64,000 nt of DNA from Anastrepha obliqua (Eukaryota > Arthropoda > Insecta > Diptera > Tephritidae): NCBI RefSeq assembly GCF_027943255.1, contig NC_072895.1:42134001-42198000 (forward strand), given 5' to 3'. Below the pieces are notes generated by a model that ran no database searches, was not told the DNA's origin, and saw only the letters and a program-made list of their open reading frames with translations. Positions 1 to 11,820 of this stretch are shown here, one piece after another (within the stretch, counting starts at the first letter, position 1; each line of letters begins with the position of its first letter). Made by a program: the position numbers and the translations under genes.

Positions 1-731
1 ATTGAAACAAAAAAAGTGTTATTACAATATTATCATCGCGCCAGTGCTGTATTCATCGCCGGGGTGAGTTTCAATGTGATTGGTAGCAAATTTCAATGAA
101 ATTCATTCGGAAGCGAATTGCAGAGCTTCGCCGATTTTAGCATTGACTACTTGATTTACGTGGTTTATTTGAAAATTGGTTATTCGTTCGGCAATTCGAA
201 AACTGATTTTTGTAAACTGCGGAAACTGATTGATTAGGGCGCGTCATCAAAAATATTTTGATTTACGTGAGATGGACCAATTTGAAGTATTTTCAAAAAT
301 CGAATTTTTTGTAAGTAAAAGTAATTATTGCAGTTTTTTTCTCAACACAAACCCCAGTTGATAGAAAAGCTTAAGCTTAAAAGATCTGCGTAAAAATATT
401 GAAAAGTTTGATCAGCAGCAGAATCAAAATAGTGGTAAATGAAGAAAAACACAATTGTGATTGCTTGGTTTTGGGATTTGGACTTGGGTTTATTTTCCCA
501 GAAATTAAAATAGTGACAAAAAATATGTTGCTAGTGTCACCGTAGAAGTGTAAATCCATCAAGATTTGGCTGTTTTTTCTATAATTTTCATATCTTCCAA
601 AGCGAATCTATTAAAGGTGATAGTAAAGCGCATTCATTAAAGCTGGTGACACTAGACAAATAATAACGTTTTGTACATCGGAAGGTCGCGACAAAAGGGA
701 GTAGAAAAAAAGTATTCGTCGATTGTGCGAA
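1..731. other. Non-coding AT-rich stretch, no gene seen
   Basis: I see no convincing coding region, RNA gene or repeat structure here. Short frames exist, but their composition follows the AT-rich background and none resembles a known protein. Confidence 0.6.
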
Positions 732-1336
732 TAGTCCGGGAGCCAGTGGTCATTTTGACCTCATCATTTCATGCCAACTGATTTTAAGACTGAAGGTAGA
801 CGCTATCCAATGGATGACGAAACCAACCGTCAGCTGGTCCAGTAGCGGTGGGTACGTGCGTGAGAAAATTTTTTAAATTCCGCGCGCCGCCGAGATGTAT
901 GAACGCAATGATACATTCCTGCTTCGGCTGACGGTCCTCCCACCGCTATAAACGCAGCTGACCATCATTATTATATTTTCATATGTGTCCAAAATTATGT
1001 AAAAAAATTTCAATCGACATGAAGTAGTTTTACTTTTTAATTTATTTTACAAGTTCACCTTGCCAGCTGACGTGTTTTCCCCCCTCTACGGCGCAGCTGA
1101 CTATTTTTTTTTTATTCTACTAAATATCAACAATACACAAAAAAAATTTCAGCCGGTATTAAATGAGTTGTTAAAAATTTTTTTTCGACATCTTCGTAAC
1201 CTCCCACAATCACACCCACCGCGGGTGCGCCAGCTGACGTTCACTTTCCTTATTCATGAAAGCTAAATCACGAGTATACTCATGAATTTGACGATATAAA
1301 AACGCAGTCCAAAATCGACCCCTGGCTCCCAGACTA
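732..1336. mobile_element. Short inverted-repeat element with repeated CAGCTGAC motifs (MITE-like)
   Basis: The ends form an imperfect terminal inverted repeat: TAGTCCGGGAGCCAGTGGTC at 732 pairs with the complement of the sequence ending at 1336, with two mismatches in the first 20 bases. Inside are six copies of a CAGCTGAC-like motif in both orientations (near 830, 930, 955, 1065, 1090 and 1230), in a more G+C-rich context than the flanks. There is no coding capacity. Subterminal motif repeats are known in hAT and P-type transposons as transposase binding sites, which makes a non-autonomous DNA transposon plausible. I found no matching target duplication, so the superfamily is open. Confidence 0.55.
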
Positions 1337-1379
1337 AAATGGAACGGCTTTCATTTTATGCTTTTATCCTTCTGTACAC

Positions 1380-2110
1380 TTCTTTTCTTCTTCTTCTTCC
1401 TCGCCATGATCCCTTAGTTGCGATCGGCCCGCTTCGCAATCTCCAGGTAAACGGCGCTGAGTTGTCCCTGGGTTGACTTCATTCCGCTGCATATCATTTT
1501 GAATGGTGCTTGGCCAGGATGGAAAGGGTCTGCCTCGTACCTTTGATGGAATCGGTTGACTTACCAATTTCTTTTTGCATGCTGATCTGGTCCTGTCATG
1601 ATGGGCCTATGAATGAGTTATTCCAGCCACGTGATAGCTACCTCTGATAGGTTTATTACTTATTTTGTCCAGTTTTGTGACGTCCGAAGCCCAATGCAGC
1701 ATTCTCATCTTCGCCACATGGATCTTTTGTTCCTGCTTAGCGGACAGCGGACAGCGGTCAGCATTCAGAACCAGACGCCATTACGGGTCGGACCCAAATT
1801 TTATAAATTTTGCCTTTTAGTTTCATCGGTATCTTTTTGTCGCACAGAACTCCTGATATTGCGCGCCGACTTTGCCAGCTGGTTTGTATACCATTGGTTC
1901 CAAGATATTTAAAGCTTTCAGCTGTGGCTAACTCTTCTGTACCAATATAAAATTTCGGAATTTGGTCACTATCATTAAATGCGAAGGTGACGAGCTCTGT
2001 TGTCTGTCTGTTTATTCGAAAGGCATTTAATTCCAACGCACTGAGAAAATTTATTTTGTAAAGCACCCGCATATTCATCTGTACAGGACAAAAGGAAAAG
2101 AACAAATCAG
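1380..2110 (-). pseudogene. RTE-like non-LTR retrotransposon, reverse transcriptase C-terminal fragment
   Basis: Read on the minus strand, the segment encodes the end of an RTE-type reverse transcriptase. The thumb region contains SFKYLGT and then GVLCDKKIPMKLKGKIYK (about 1810-1910), followed after a stop by VAKMRMLHW (about 1700) and RGRPFPSWPSTIQNDM (about 1510-1560). In this family that order leads from thumb to the C-terminal arginine-rich tail, here ending in a run of Glu/Lys codons near 1390. At least one stop and a frameshift interrupt it, and palm and endonuclease parts are absent, so it is a 5'-truncated dead copy. The family call is by motif, and the RTE clade is the best fit. Confidence 0.75.
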
Positions 2111-3105
2111 CGGTCTAGTAACATCGCCTTGATTGAATTCTCCGTAAAACAAAAAAGTAAAAAATAGCTTCAAAAATCGTATTGTTTTGATACAGGTTTT
2201 AAATATTTTTATGCAGAGCTTTATAACTTAAGCTTTTCTATTATCTGGGTTTTTTAAATATATTTAAAAAACCTCGAATTTTTTCAAAATGTTTTTGCGA
2301 AAGTCTTTAAAGTTTTATAATCCCATTGGAAAAATCGCAACTTTCTTTGGTGATTCACCCTAATGTACATATGTACATATGCACCTACTCGTGTACAAGC
2401 AACAAATGCGTAGTAGTCAAAAACATGCGATAAAAGTGTGAAAGGCGAGCGCTCTTAATTGTGAATATGAGTGCTTCAAATACGATTAAAAGCAGAAGTA
2501 AAATCCAAAATAATAATTACAAAACTATGCCAAAGCAGAGTTGGAGGCTACAAGAATATATGAGAGAAATATTTCGCAAGAGTTTCTTGAATGGAATTTG
2601 AAACTAACTTGTTGCTTGCAACGTAAAGTGAAAATATAGGATTTCAGTTGTTAATGAATGAATATTAATTATTTTTTTTTTTCAAAACCAAGCAAGGCAT
2701 GGACAATTTGTAGAACTATATCGTCCTGCAGACAGCACTATTATACACCCAAGCAGCAGGAGTGGCTTTGCTCTCCTGTCTACAGTATTCTTCCTCTGAA
2801 TGTTTTTCTGTACATTCCCTTATATTTGTTTTATGACACTTTTATTTCAGCCTCATATCCAGATTTCGAAAAATGCATATTATGGAACAAAATTCTTAAT
2901 AATCGTAAAAGGTTCTAAATTTTGAAAACACAATGAATTTCTGATCTTTCGACTGAAAGTAAAATTTTCCCTACATCACAGCATGTCATCTACGCTAATA
3001 TAATTAATGCAGGAAGATGTTTCGAATAATAAAGTGTAGGTGTTTCCCTTAACGCTTCGGCATAACCTTCGGCACAATCTTTGCAAGCCCAGACGTTTTT
3101 TCAGT
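2111..3105. other. Non-coding stretch, no gene seen
   Basis: AT-rich sequence with homopolymer runs. The frame at 2658-2918 has no recognisable domain and is probably chance. Confidence 0.5.
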
Positions 3106-3109
3106 TTTT

Positions 3110-3500
3110 TGTTGGGAGTCGACATTATACTGAGCTGTTCAGAGCAGGAGGCGAAGAGTTGGTGAGGCGCACATGGTAGTTAATATATTTCGACCTAACT
3201 GTACCCTGTCCAATCCATGCCCTAGACTGAGTTCAATCTTTTCCTCATTTTCAACAACCTGTTTGCGCCTTTAAACACGGTTTCTGTTTCTCGAGGAGCT
3301 TTTGTAATCTAATATTTGAGTGCGAGATACAAGCCGTCAATCTGAATCTCCCTAATATGTAGCAAGAGGGCGCTACGCAGATGATATTAACATCATTGAC
3401 CTAAAAACCAGACACCTCAATGCGTTTTCTCAAGCTAAGTTAACGAAGTAAAAGAGGTTAGACAAACGGCAAAGGAGGCTTATGCATCTTCGACGTTATA
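3110..3500 (+). pseudogene. Badly degraded RTE-like reverse transcriptase fragment with YADD box
   Basis: A frame around 3120-3170 reads YTELFRAGGEELVRR, matching the segment before the RT domain in RTE-like elements. Further on, RYADDINIIDLK (about 3371-3406) carries the YADD polymerase motif C followed by the hydrophobic strand expected there. The sequence between is broken by stops and most of the palm is missing. It lies on the opposite strand to the RTE relic at 1380-2110 and covers a different part of the protein, so the two are separate insertions or an inverted remnant. Confidence is moderate because only two islands of similarity remain. Confidence 0.5.
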
Positions 3501-3599
3501 AAGCGCTTTGTTTACATAGAATTTTGTATTAGGGAATTGAAAAGTAGGTATCTCTCTCTCAACGAAAAAAAAAGTAAAAACGTTATAATAAACTGGGCT

Positions 3600-3775
3600 G
3601 GCCTAATAATAACGTGGGCATAGTTAAACAACCAGCAGCCTCCAAAGATGATGGCAGCTCTTGAAATGTATTTTTGTCATGGAAAGTATTTAGTTAAAAA
3701 CCAGCGGCCGTTCGGAAGAGTCATAAAACTGTAGAGCTGTTTATGGAAGAATGATGGCCACACATCATAAGTCAC
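3600..3775 (+). mobile_element. Decayed copy of the tRNA-derived SINE (body only)
   Basis: The order of landmarks follows the intact SINE at 11821: a TGTATTTxTGxCATG block, then CCGTTCGGAxGAGTC, an AACTGTAG block and a TTTATGGAA block. The tRNA-like head and the 3' tail are not recognisable. Identity is low, so this would be one of the oldest copies in the window. Confidence 0.4.
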
Positions 3776-3779
3776 TTCA

Positions 3780-5035
3780 AACGGTTAGCTTTTTGTGATA
3801 AACTTTGGAAATACCTTAGCAGGCAATAGCACTGTCAAGCAATAGTTTCGTCCAGATGCGACATTAAACTCCATTTACGGCACTTGGCTCTTTTGTGAAA
3901 TGTATCAATTATGTTGCAAGATTTTTTTTTTAATAAATCGAGAACTGGCAATACTACGTCAAAATAGCGACGGCCTACTTTCAGTTGCAATTAAAATTTT
4001 AAGTCAACGTTTAGTTTGCCTTTTGTGCATATATTTCTAAAATAATTTTTCAGGATTTCCTCCGAAGATAGAGATTGGATGATTCGAGTAGTCAACGGAC
4101 ATTAAACCCAGACTTTTAAGTATAACTGTGAGAGCACAAAGAAAGTCAGTAGTAAGTGGAAAGGATGGGAAGCGCGTAACGAAAGCAAGGATGTCCAAGT
4201 CGTGACTGATGATATCCAGTTAATCGTTTTTTAGGTATCGGCGGATTCACTTCACGTGAACATATTGCTGCTGTACATCTTGCTAGCGTTCTAGAGCAAC
4301 TGTGGGCGTGCATTTTTCGTGTACGACCTGAACTTACTCATAATAATTAATAAATTAATAAACGACATTAACTCCCGCGACTTTTTATTTTTGCTAAGAA
4401 GAAGTGGTGACATCAAGAAAGTCATAGAAATTCTAGTCGCGGTGCTGAAGAGGTTAACTTCAGAAGATTTAATGAGCCATGCAACGATAAGCTAGATCTG
4501 TTCAAGCATCAATGGAAAAATATCTTCATCTCTAAATATCTAACCTCTATTGGTTCAGTGGTAGATGTCAATAGAGCGTAGTGCCTAATGGGAATGCATT
4601 GCATGTGAGTTGGCTTCTGCTCAAATATCTTTCATATAACCTGTAGCAGATTATTTCTGCCATTTGAAATTCTCAATGCTTTGCCAAGAAAATGCAGGAT
4701 AGTAAAGCGAAGTAAGAGGGACTTAACAGAGTACGTGCTCGCTTGGTATCTCAATAGACTAGCTTTCTGTAATAATTATGTGAAATTCCAAGAAATAATA
4801 GTTAAATTAATTTCCAATCTTAGACTTTGAATTAGCCCAGAAATGCAATTCTATTAGTAATTATAATTATACCTTTTGCCTCCTTACAGAGTCAATAAGA
4901 AACATTTTCTATCACACCAATTTTTTTCGTGTGCTAATTAAGTTTACAAAGTCCTGTTAATAATTCAGTGTAAAGTTATGTGCCATTTCTGCCAAGGTTT
5001 CTGATTGCCTCTACCTTTTTACGTTATGGGTCAAT
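3780..5035. other. Non-coding stretch, no gene seen
   Basis: I see no coding region or structured repeat. Composition is ordinary for the window. Confidence 0.5.
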
Positions 5036-5037
5036 GA

Positions 5038-5955
5038 GTTGTTGTTGTTGTTGTAGCAGCATAAACATTCCCCGTGCATACACGAGGAATGCTGCTGAAG
5101 TGACAGTCCTTGGCCGGATATAAATCCGGGTCGTTCCGATTTCGTAGAACCGACTGTCGTGGGATCAATGAGTCTTTTTGATTGCCGCATGCTCGTTTGG
5201 GCTCTCCAGTACTCGATTAGGCCTCGTTGTCCCGCTCACGTAGAAAGGCTATTTGAAGCTGTTATTTATCCTGCAGAAAGGTTCAGGACCTATGAAGGAC
5301 ATATTCTCTTCGTGCCCCTCCTGTCCTGATACCCACATCAGAGTACAAAGTTTTGTGATGCTAGAATATCGAGGATTTTAAAACATTCCCAAACCAACCT
5401 TGATTGGAATGAGAAGCTATCTCGTGATTTTAGAGTTGCTTGACTGTCACAGAGAATATTGCCATTATCGGGCACATATCTCTAAGGCGTTGGCCTCCGC
5501 CTGAAAAATTGGAGTTGCTTTTCCCATTGCGATTGTCTTCTTGAAATCGCACTGCCATCTTCCATTTTGGACCCATCAGTAAACCACACCTGTGCGCGCT
5601 ATTTTAAAAATATTTCATTATTTTTCCACGCTGTGCGTGTCATAGACCGTCAGACACGGAGAGTTCCGGAGTAAACCTGTAAGATTGCCTTCTTTAAAAT
5701 GAAATAGATTAGGAAGCCTAAGAGGTGTATTAGCTGCTGACCGTTTTGCTACAAGATGGAGTGGAATGAGCCCAGTGACCATTCCTAAAGCCGTTGTGGG
5801 GCAAGTTCGCATTGCTCCCGCTACGCACAGACAGGTTATTCTGCATACCTTGTTAAGTGTTATCTAAGTCTAAATTTGGTCTACTTTTGGCCACCATACC
5901 AAAGAGGCGGGATAGTAATTACCCTAATCACTATTAATTCGTACCCTTACGATTT
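5038..5955 (-). pseudogene. LINE (I/Jockey-like) 3' half: RNase H relic, 3' UTR and (CAA)n tail
   Basis: On the minus strand the segment starts with the RT-RNase H linker (MRTCPTTALGMVTGLIPLHL, about 5755-5812), then FTDGSKMEDG (about 5560), the RNase H start with its first catalytic Asp, then CDSQATLKS (about 5440), the DSQA motif. Next comes a degraded WVPGH region. It ends in a G+C-richer 3' UTR with a small hairpin (CCGGATATAAATCCGG, about 5113-5128) and a CTGCTACAACAACAAC tail at 5038-5056. Several stops and shifts show a dead, 5'-truncated copy. The CAA tail separates it from the LINEs in this window that end in TAACC or CCTA. Confidence 0.7.
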
Positions 5956-6089
5956 CTCCTCTTTCAACATTTAACCAGAATATTTAGCAGTTATAACGCA
6001 ATTTATAGCACTTTGAATTTTAGTATAAGAAAGACCAATTCCAGCGGTTACAAAATACCCTTGATTCTTATTATTTTTTTTTTTTTGTT

Positions 6090-6275
6090 GACGGTGCTAA
6101 GTTATTTCTTTGCCTAAAAAAGCCGAGCATGCATTTTGTATGGCGTGAAAAAGGTGTAACACTTCGGCGAAAAAAAATGGTCAAAATCAACGATTTTGTA
6201 GTTTATTGAAACTTGCATTTCGTTATACTGAAATTCAATGGGCTATAAAACTGTATACCCGAAAAAATTTTGTTT
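6090..6275 (+). repeat. Fragment of AT-rich Tc1-like MITE family
   Basis: Shares TTATACTGAAATTCAATG and TATAAAACTGTATACC (about 6220-6265) with the complete copy at 59730-60206, where the same block lies in reverse orientation. The ends of this copy are not visible. Confidence 0.6.
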
Positions 6276-6846
6276 AAAAAGTTAAAAGCTTTTATGAAAT
6301 TTAGAAAAATTTTGCACAACGCTTGAAACTTTGTGTTATGTGGTTTTTTTGTTGTTGAAGCATTATATATTTTTATTAAAAATAGTAGAGTGTTTATAAT
6401 TTTGCAATGTGGTGAATATGAAGGGAAATCGTAGGTGTACGAATTAATGTTGGTTACCGCAAGTGTAATAAGTATAAATATAATTTTTATAATCCAATTA
6501 CAAAACTCTTTTCATGTTGAATGCTGCAAAGTTTTTTGAACTTCCACGTAAATTTTCAAATCACAACGACAAGTACCTACTTTGGAAAAACTGACACAAA
6601 CCAATCAAAGCATTCGAGTTGCCCAAATCTACTATTGTTGTTGTTGCATAAACGCATATTAACGAACTTAACCAAAACACTGCACCGGTGGCTGCAACAA
6701 CGTTTAATGCAATAATCGTGTTAACAAAATTTCATGCATACATACACATACACACATAATATAGCTCAAGTGCCACCTACACCCAAATGCGTGCAACATT
6801 CTTACAAAAATGCCAACAAGCATACAATGTTGCATAGCAGCATAAA

Positions 6847-6867
6847 TATGTATGTATGTATGTATGT
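6847..6867. repeat. TATG microsatellite
   Basis: Five uninterrupted TATG units. Similar short arrays recur through 6.7-7.8 kb and are typical of fruit-fly non-coding DNA. Confidence 0.9.
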
Positions 6868-8529
6868 GGGATAGGACATAGCCACACATTATATATTGGC
6901 TTTAACTTATTTATGCGCGCCTTCACTTCATTTCACTTCACCTCTCTGCACTGCGGGCGAACTGAATTTATGTGAATGCATTTATCGCACGAATTTAGCA
7001 GTCAGCTACAATAACAGCAACAACAAGCACAAATAACTCAAACTAAGCAAAAATCAATTTACTTAGAGGAAAAAGGTTATTTTGTGTAGAATTCTAGTGC
7101 CACGATTGGACGGACGCGCAACTTGTTATTACCATCATCATTGTTGTTCCTATTGTTGTTGTACTGCTTTTTGTTGTACTTTTAGTTTGTCAGCAGCTTA
7201 CGAGAAACACTTTGCAAGACAACAAACTGAGGCAGCCACAAATTGCTGCTGACTGGTGCTTTGACTTTTGTCTATTGGCTGCTGACTGTTGCCGCCGTTG
7301 CTGTTGCTGCTGCTGCTGCTATAACGGGTGCAATGCACGGTTTCAACAGCTGAGATACAAACTTTGCGCCCGCATACATAAATATGTATGTATGTATGCT
7401 CGACAGCAGCAGCTGAAGGCGTTGCACGCCACTGTACTGCACTGCAGTGCATTGAAGAGAAGTTAAATCACTTCGAAGCTGACCCCGCGTAAAGAACTTA
7501 TTTTACACCCACAGAGCAGCGCACTCCCTCACATTCAAATATACATATATATACATATATGTTTGTGTGCATGTGAGCATACGTGCCGCTATTTGCATAA
7601 ATTGCGCCTTAAGCCATACTCAGAATGAACTACGTTGACTTTTGAAGCGGCAGTGGAAATACATACATACATACACACAGTTGATGCATAAGAAACTCTG
7701 ATTTAATACTTGCATATATATGTGTATGTATATGTAGTCATGCAAATCTGTTTTTTCTGCATTTGAAATTGCAATGGAAGCAACCACAGCCGCTGAGTTA
7801 TAAAAAAGAAAAGAGCTTGCAAATCAGCTAAGACTTGCAAGTAAATGCAAAATAAAATAATAAAACAATAAAATAATAAAAATAGAGTTTCCTTACTTTA
7901 CTACCACACTTTGGTTGGCAATAAAAACAAAATCGCTGCCGTTTCAAATGCTAATCGCTTCAATTGTCCGTCTGTCGCCTGTCTGCCGTTGGGAGCAGCC
8001 AAGTAAATAAATATTAAATATCACAGTAAGGTCAAGGACATGCATTTTGCAGACATATAAAATGTCAAGTTAATTAGTGTCTGAGGTGTGGTATAGGTCA
8101 GTAACAGACAGCGGCAGACTAAGATTTGTGTGGTGGAAAAAAAGGTGGCGAAAAAGATTTTATTTTCTTGGTTTGATTATTACTCGGCCGTAATCCCAAT
8201 TATATGATTTTTGTGCAATAAGATTTTTTTCTGAAACAATCTAATTTTTTAGCTCCTAACGCACCCATAATATCAGTTTCCGGCAAGAAGTTGGCTGTTG
8301 TAGAAATAAAGGGTGGCACATGTGAACTGCAACTTTTCAGAATGATGTGTGCTTTCTTAATTTGAAATTGAATGATCGGTAAAACAAAAAACAAAAAGAA
8401 GTGTGAATTGAATTTTCGTGCTCATTTCGAATTGTTTATACGCACAACCTACGACTCCGCTCTTTACCAAATACCCGATCCCAGCTACACATCAGCATGG
8501 CTACCGCAAAGTGCACAGTGTCACTACAG

Positions 8530-9060
8530 CACTTACCGCGTAGTGGCGCCATTTAAAGCAATTGGCCGGCCGGTTCTGAATTACGCTGGGACCATCTGGT
8601 CGCCTGCTACTAGTAATTCGCAGGGGACAAAGTTTCTAGGCTGAGTCACGAGAAATCTCTTCAACTACACTGACGAGCCCCTGGACAGAAGAATTCTACA
8701 ATTACTGGACCAGACAGTTTATAGATATACATTAAGCGATATCCGGCATCGAGAGTCTTACCATCTTCCTAAAACCATAGCTTTCGAGTGCCGCCTGCTG
8801 AGGTCAACTTACCACACTTTGCTGACGACGAGCTTGGCATAATTATGTGCAGGATATTGTATATAGTAGGTTAGCCTTCTACCTATCCAGAATCGACCAC
8901 GACATACTCAGCACATGCTCGGCATGTGAAGGTATTCCGCACTATACTAAGCACCTAATTACATGCACCCTTAAACCCACTCACTTCTACTTTTGCACCA
9001 CACCCGTCGAAACAGCATGTTTTCGTTTTCGATTTGATAAGAAAACTCGAGAAAATTAAC
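8530..9060 (+). pseudogene. Jockey/I-like LINE, C-terminal reverse transcriptase fragment
   Basis: The plus strand encodes FKAIGRPVLNYAGTIWSP (about 8555-8610), the conserved end of the RT thumb in insect Jockey-type elements. After a stop and a shift follow RLAFYLSRI and CSACEGIPHYTKHLITC (about 8915-8965), which keeps the Cys-x2-Cys ... His ... Cys pattern that closes these ORF2 proteins, then TPVETACF. It lacks endonuclease, palm and any RNase H, and is interrupted by several stops. The neighbouring hAT-like MITE at 9451 is separate. Confidence 0.7.
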
Positions 9061-9442
9061 TTCAATATTCCTCAGCGAAACTTACGAAATCATGATATTT
9101 TCTGGCTAGGGATGGTTAGACATGTCTTTAATTTTTCTGAAAATTATTTTAATTTTAGACTTGAGTCTAATAAGAAGTGAACTGAATTTTTTATTTTGTC
9201 AAATTTAACAAATTGCAGAATTATTTAATGCTGAAAATATTAGTTGGAGTTTTTTTAAGTCAAATATCTTCTGTTGTTTTTAAAATTTGTATACGTTTTA
9301 TTTTTATTTTTTTGTAGCATAAAATATTATCAAAAAAACATTAAAACAAAATTTTATTTTCATGGAATTTTTTGTTTCGATTTATATTCAAATACGTACA
9401 GCGAATTAGTGAAAAATACCTTGTCTCTGCTTACAAATATAC
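9061..9442. other. Non-coding AT-rich stretch
   Basis: AT-rich with long A and T runs. Nothing recognised. Confidence 0.5.
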
Positions 9443-9450
9443 ATAGCCAC

Positions 9451-9870
9451 TAGATCGGGTCGATTTAAAAATCGGTCATTGTCAAAATAAGAAACTTTGC
9501 GGAAGGAATCATACCTCTAAACAAATTCTGATGTCCCCCAATTTGGATCGAACGAAAAATCCCACTTTGATCCAATCGAGTCCAAATATATGCCCGACCC
9601 CCACTAACTTTGGACGGCCGATCCACCCATGCCAGTGGCACAACCCCTGGAACTCCCCTGGGGGCTCCCCATACAATCATTTCAAAATATCACCATTTTT
9701 AACCTTTACATGAGAAAAGAAACTAAAAAGTTCGACCCAAATTGGGGGACATCAGAATTCGTTTTAGAGGTATGGTTCCATCGGCAAAGTTTCTTATTTT
9801 GATTCCTAGAATATGATTTTCACAGAGCAACGGGCGATTTTTTTGCCTCCCCACAAATCGACCCGGCCTA
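9451..9870. mobile_element. hAT-like MITE, 420 bp, with 8-bp target duplication
   Basis: The ends are inverted: TAGATCGGGTCGATTT at 9451 and the complement TAGGCCGGGTCGATTT at 9870. A second inverted block covers 9481-9550 and 9735-9803, including the octets around CCCCCAAT/ATTGGGGG. The element is flanked on both sides by the identical octamer ATAGCCAC (9443-9450 and 9871-9878). An 8-bp duplication and a TAG-starting tip fit the hAT superfamily. Reading frames inside follow the inverted repeat and do not look coding. Confidence 0.85.
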
Positions 9871-9878
9871 ATAGCCAC

Positions 9879-10715
9879 GCTCCAATAGATTTGCAAACAG
9901 ACGTAAAAGTTTCCATTGAACCGTATTTTGCAGAGTTCCTAAACTTGGTATCTAATGGTAATATCGATTTTTCTTACTTGATTTTTGGTTCCGTCACCAC
10001 GGCCCTATGTATCATAATTCGCGCTATTTCACCCTATGCTTATAAAGCCTAACAACTACGGCTGTTCATAAAATTACCTGAAATCAGAACTGCTCAAGCA
10101 GGTGAACTTGGAGCCGACTAAGCTTTGAAAAACTCAACTGAATTTCTGAACTTAGGTTCGCGTGCAATATGTCTCAGGTATAATATACGATATGTCATTC
10201 TCTCTGACTATGAAAATGGTTTATACCTTAATTCTTCTACAAGGTAGCTTTACCATAGAAAGCTCATAGAAATATCCAAATTCTTAAAAATACGGAAGAG
10301 TAGTTCATATATTTACATACGAATTACACATGTGTATGTGTGCAGCTACCTTTCCATTATTTACTCTTTGAACAGCAGCTACAATTAAATGCAATCAAGT
10401 CCAAGGTTTATTCAAAGCAATCACTCTACGCATACAAATACCCCATCTAAGTGCACATAAATACTACACCCTGTTGGAAAACTTGTGCGTAATGGGTCAA
10501 CAATAGGTGCAATGCACCATGGCTGATCAGCAGTGATCATACATAAATCAGGCTTGGGCTCTAGTGTTGGGGAGATAGTATGTATACGAAGCCCTGCTAG
10601 ACTTGCTTTCCTTCCGATTCTAAGCTTTAGTAGAATACGGATGCTCTGATTCGCAATATTTCTCAATGAAGGGAGGCAGAACCAGAGCAACTTATTGCGA
10701 CCAGTTAAATGCTGA
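9879..10715. other. Non-coding stretch, no gene recognised
   Basis: The minus-strand frame at 10421-10690 lies just downstream of the RNase H relic at 10720 and may be its eroded end, but I cannot align it to the family. Confidence 0.4.
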
Positions 10716-10719
10716 GCAG

Positions 10720-11290
10720 TGACAAAACGGGTTTTAAGATTTAGATTTAGATTTATTTCACTCTTTCAGTGAGACTTTTGCTCATCACTGCTAAGCCTAT
10801 CCTTGATGGTGTGTTCTTCCATAGCAAGTAAGGGATCGGGCCGTATTAATGAGGACATCGCAGCCTCTTTGTCATTACGTCACTCCTTTGTTCCTAGTTA
10901 TATCCCTTGTTCTTGGACCCAAATTAGCCAGATGCGATTGTGCATTCCCAATAGATTAAGTTTATCGATACACTCAAGGACTAGTGAGGACTTAATCTCA
11001 CAGGATGACAAATCCGCCTGGCTGTGAATTAAAATATTCAGTTCGCTCATTCCGGAAGTTCCTGTGTAAATTAATCTCTCCACATAGACAGATGGCATAC
11101 ATCTCCGCTTGAAAAATGCTTGGTAAACTACCCATCGGCACAGAACGTTTGGTTCCCGAGGTCATATATTCGAACGTATATGCCTTCTGGTGTCTTCGAA
11201 CCATTTTTGTACCAATGCAAGCTACACTCCTCGGGTTTCCTCTCCTGGGTGCTAAAGGGTGGTGTGATTCTGATACGCGTAAATACGAGT
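10720..11290 (-). pseudogene. LINE RNase H domain fragment (Jockey/CR1-like)
   Basis: Minus-strand frames give GTKRSVPMGSLPSIFQAEMYAI (about 11100-11165), where FQAE holds the second catalytic Glu of RNase H. A partly lost SDSQA region follows (ILIHSQADL, about 11025), then SLVLECIDKLNLLGMHNRIWLIWV (about 10915-10985), the helix and strand leading to the expected WVPGH. The motif order and spacing match retrotransposon RNase H. Frameshifts near 10900 and 11090 break the protein. Reverse transcriptase is missing upstream, so this is a truncated relic. Confidence 0.65.
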
Positions 11291-11299
11291 AAATATACG

Positions 11300-11810
11300 A
11301 CACTTTGTTAAGGTCATTTTATACATTTTTTTAAGGACTTTAAAGAGTAAGCCGTCAGAAGAAAGGGAAGCTCTCAAAATCACGTTTCTAATCGTTTATA
11401 CTTATACAATATCAAAGAGATTTTTATCTGCGTGAATTTTAGAATGAGTTCGATGCGAGTAAATATCGAATACTTCTCTTCGATACTTTTAACGAGTACA
11501 GGTATCGAGTACATGACGATATCGGAACAAAACTATCCTAACATTACTTCAATTATAAGCCGGTAATAGTTGCTGAGACTCTATATATAATACATATGCA
11601 CGTCTGCGCTTGGTCTATGGATTAGATCTGTTGTAGTAGGTAGACTAAAGCGGCCTTACTGTTTCGCAGGTTTGGATATCTAATCCAAAAAGGTGCAATT
11701 GAATGACATTCTGGAGCAGCGCGAACGAGAATTATAATGCCCAGCCAGACTTATTCCTCTCGTACATATTTCCTTCATTCAAAGATATGAGTATCGTAAT
11801 TATGTATTTC
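11300..11810. other. Non-coding stretch, no gene seen
   Basis: Nothing recognised. The end of this stretch supplies the 5' copy of the SINE target duplication (11811-11822). Confidence 0.5.
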
Positions 11811-11820
11811 TTACCACTTT

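Larger units (their letters stand above)
5960..8525. other. Non-coding stretch rich in simple repeats
   Basis: Contains part of the AT-rich Tc1-like repeat family (6090-6275), several CATA/TATG runs (near 6847, 7385, 7545, 7665 and 7715) and a CTG-rich tract near 7300-7320. Reading frames at 7198-7466 on both strands are low-complexity artefacts of the CTG and CATA runs. I see no host gene. Confidence 0.55.

Noticed and set aside
7198..7466. Overlapping 84-codon frames on both strands
   Set aside because: They are produced by CTG/CAG and CATA simple repeats; Cys and Ser runs have no domain meaning.
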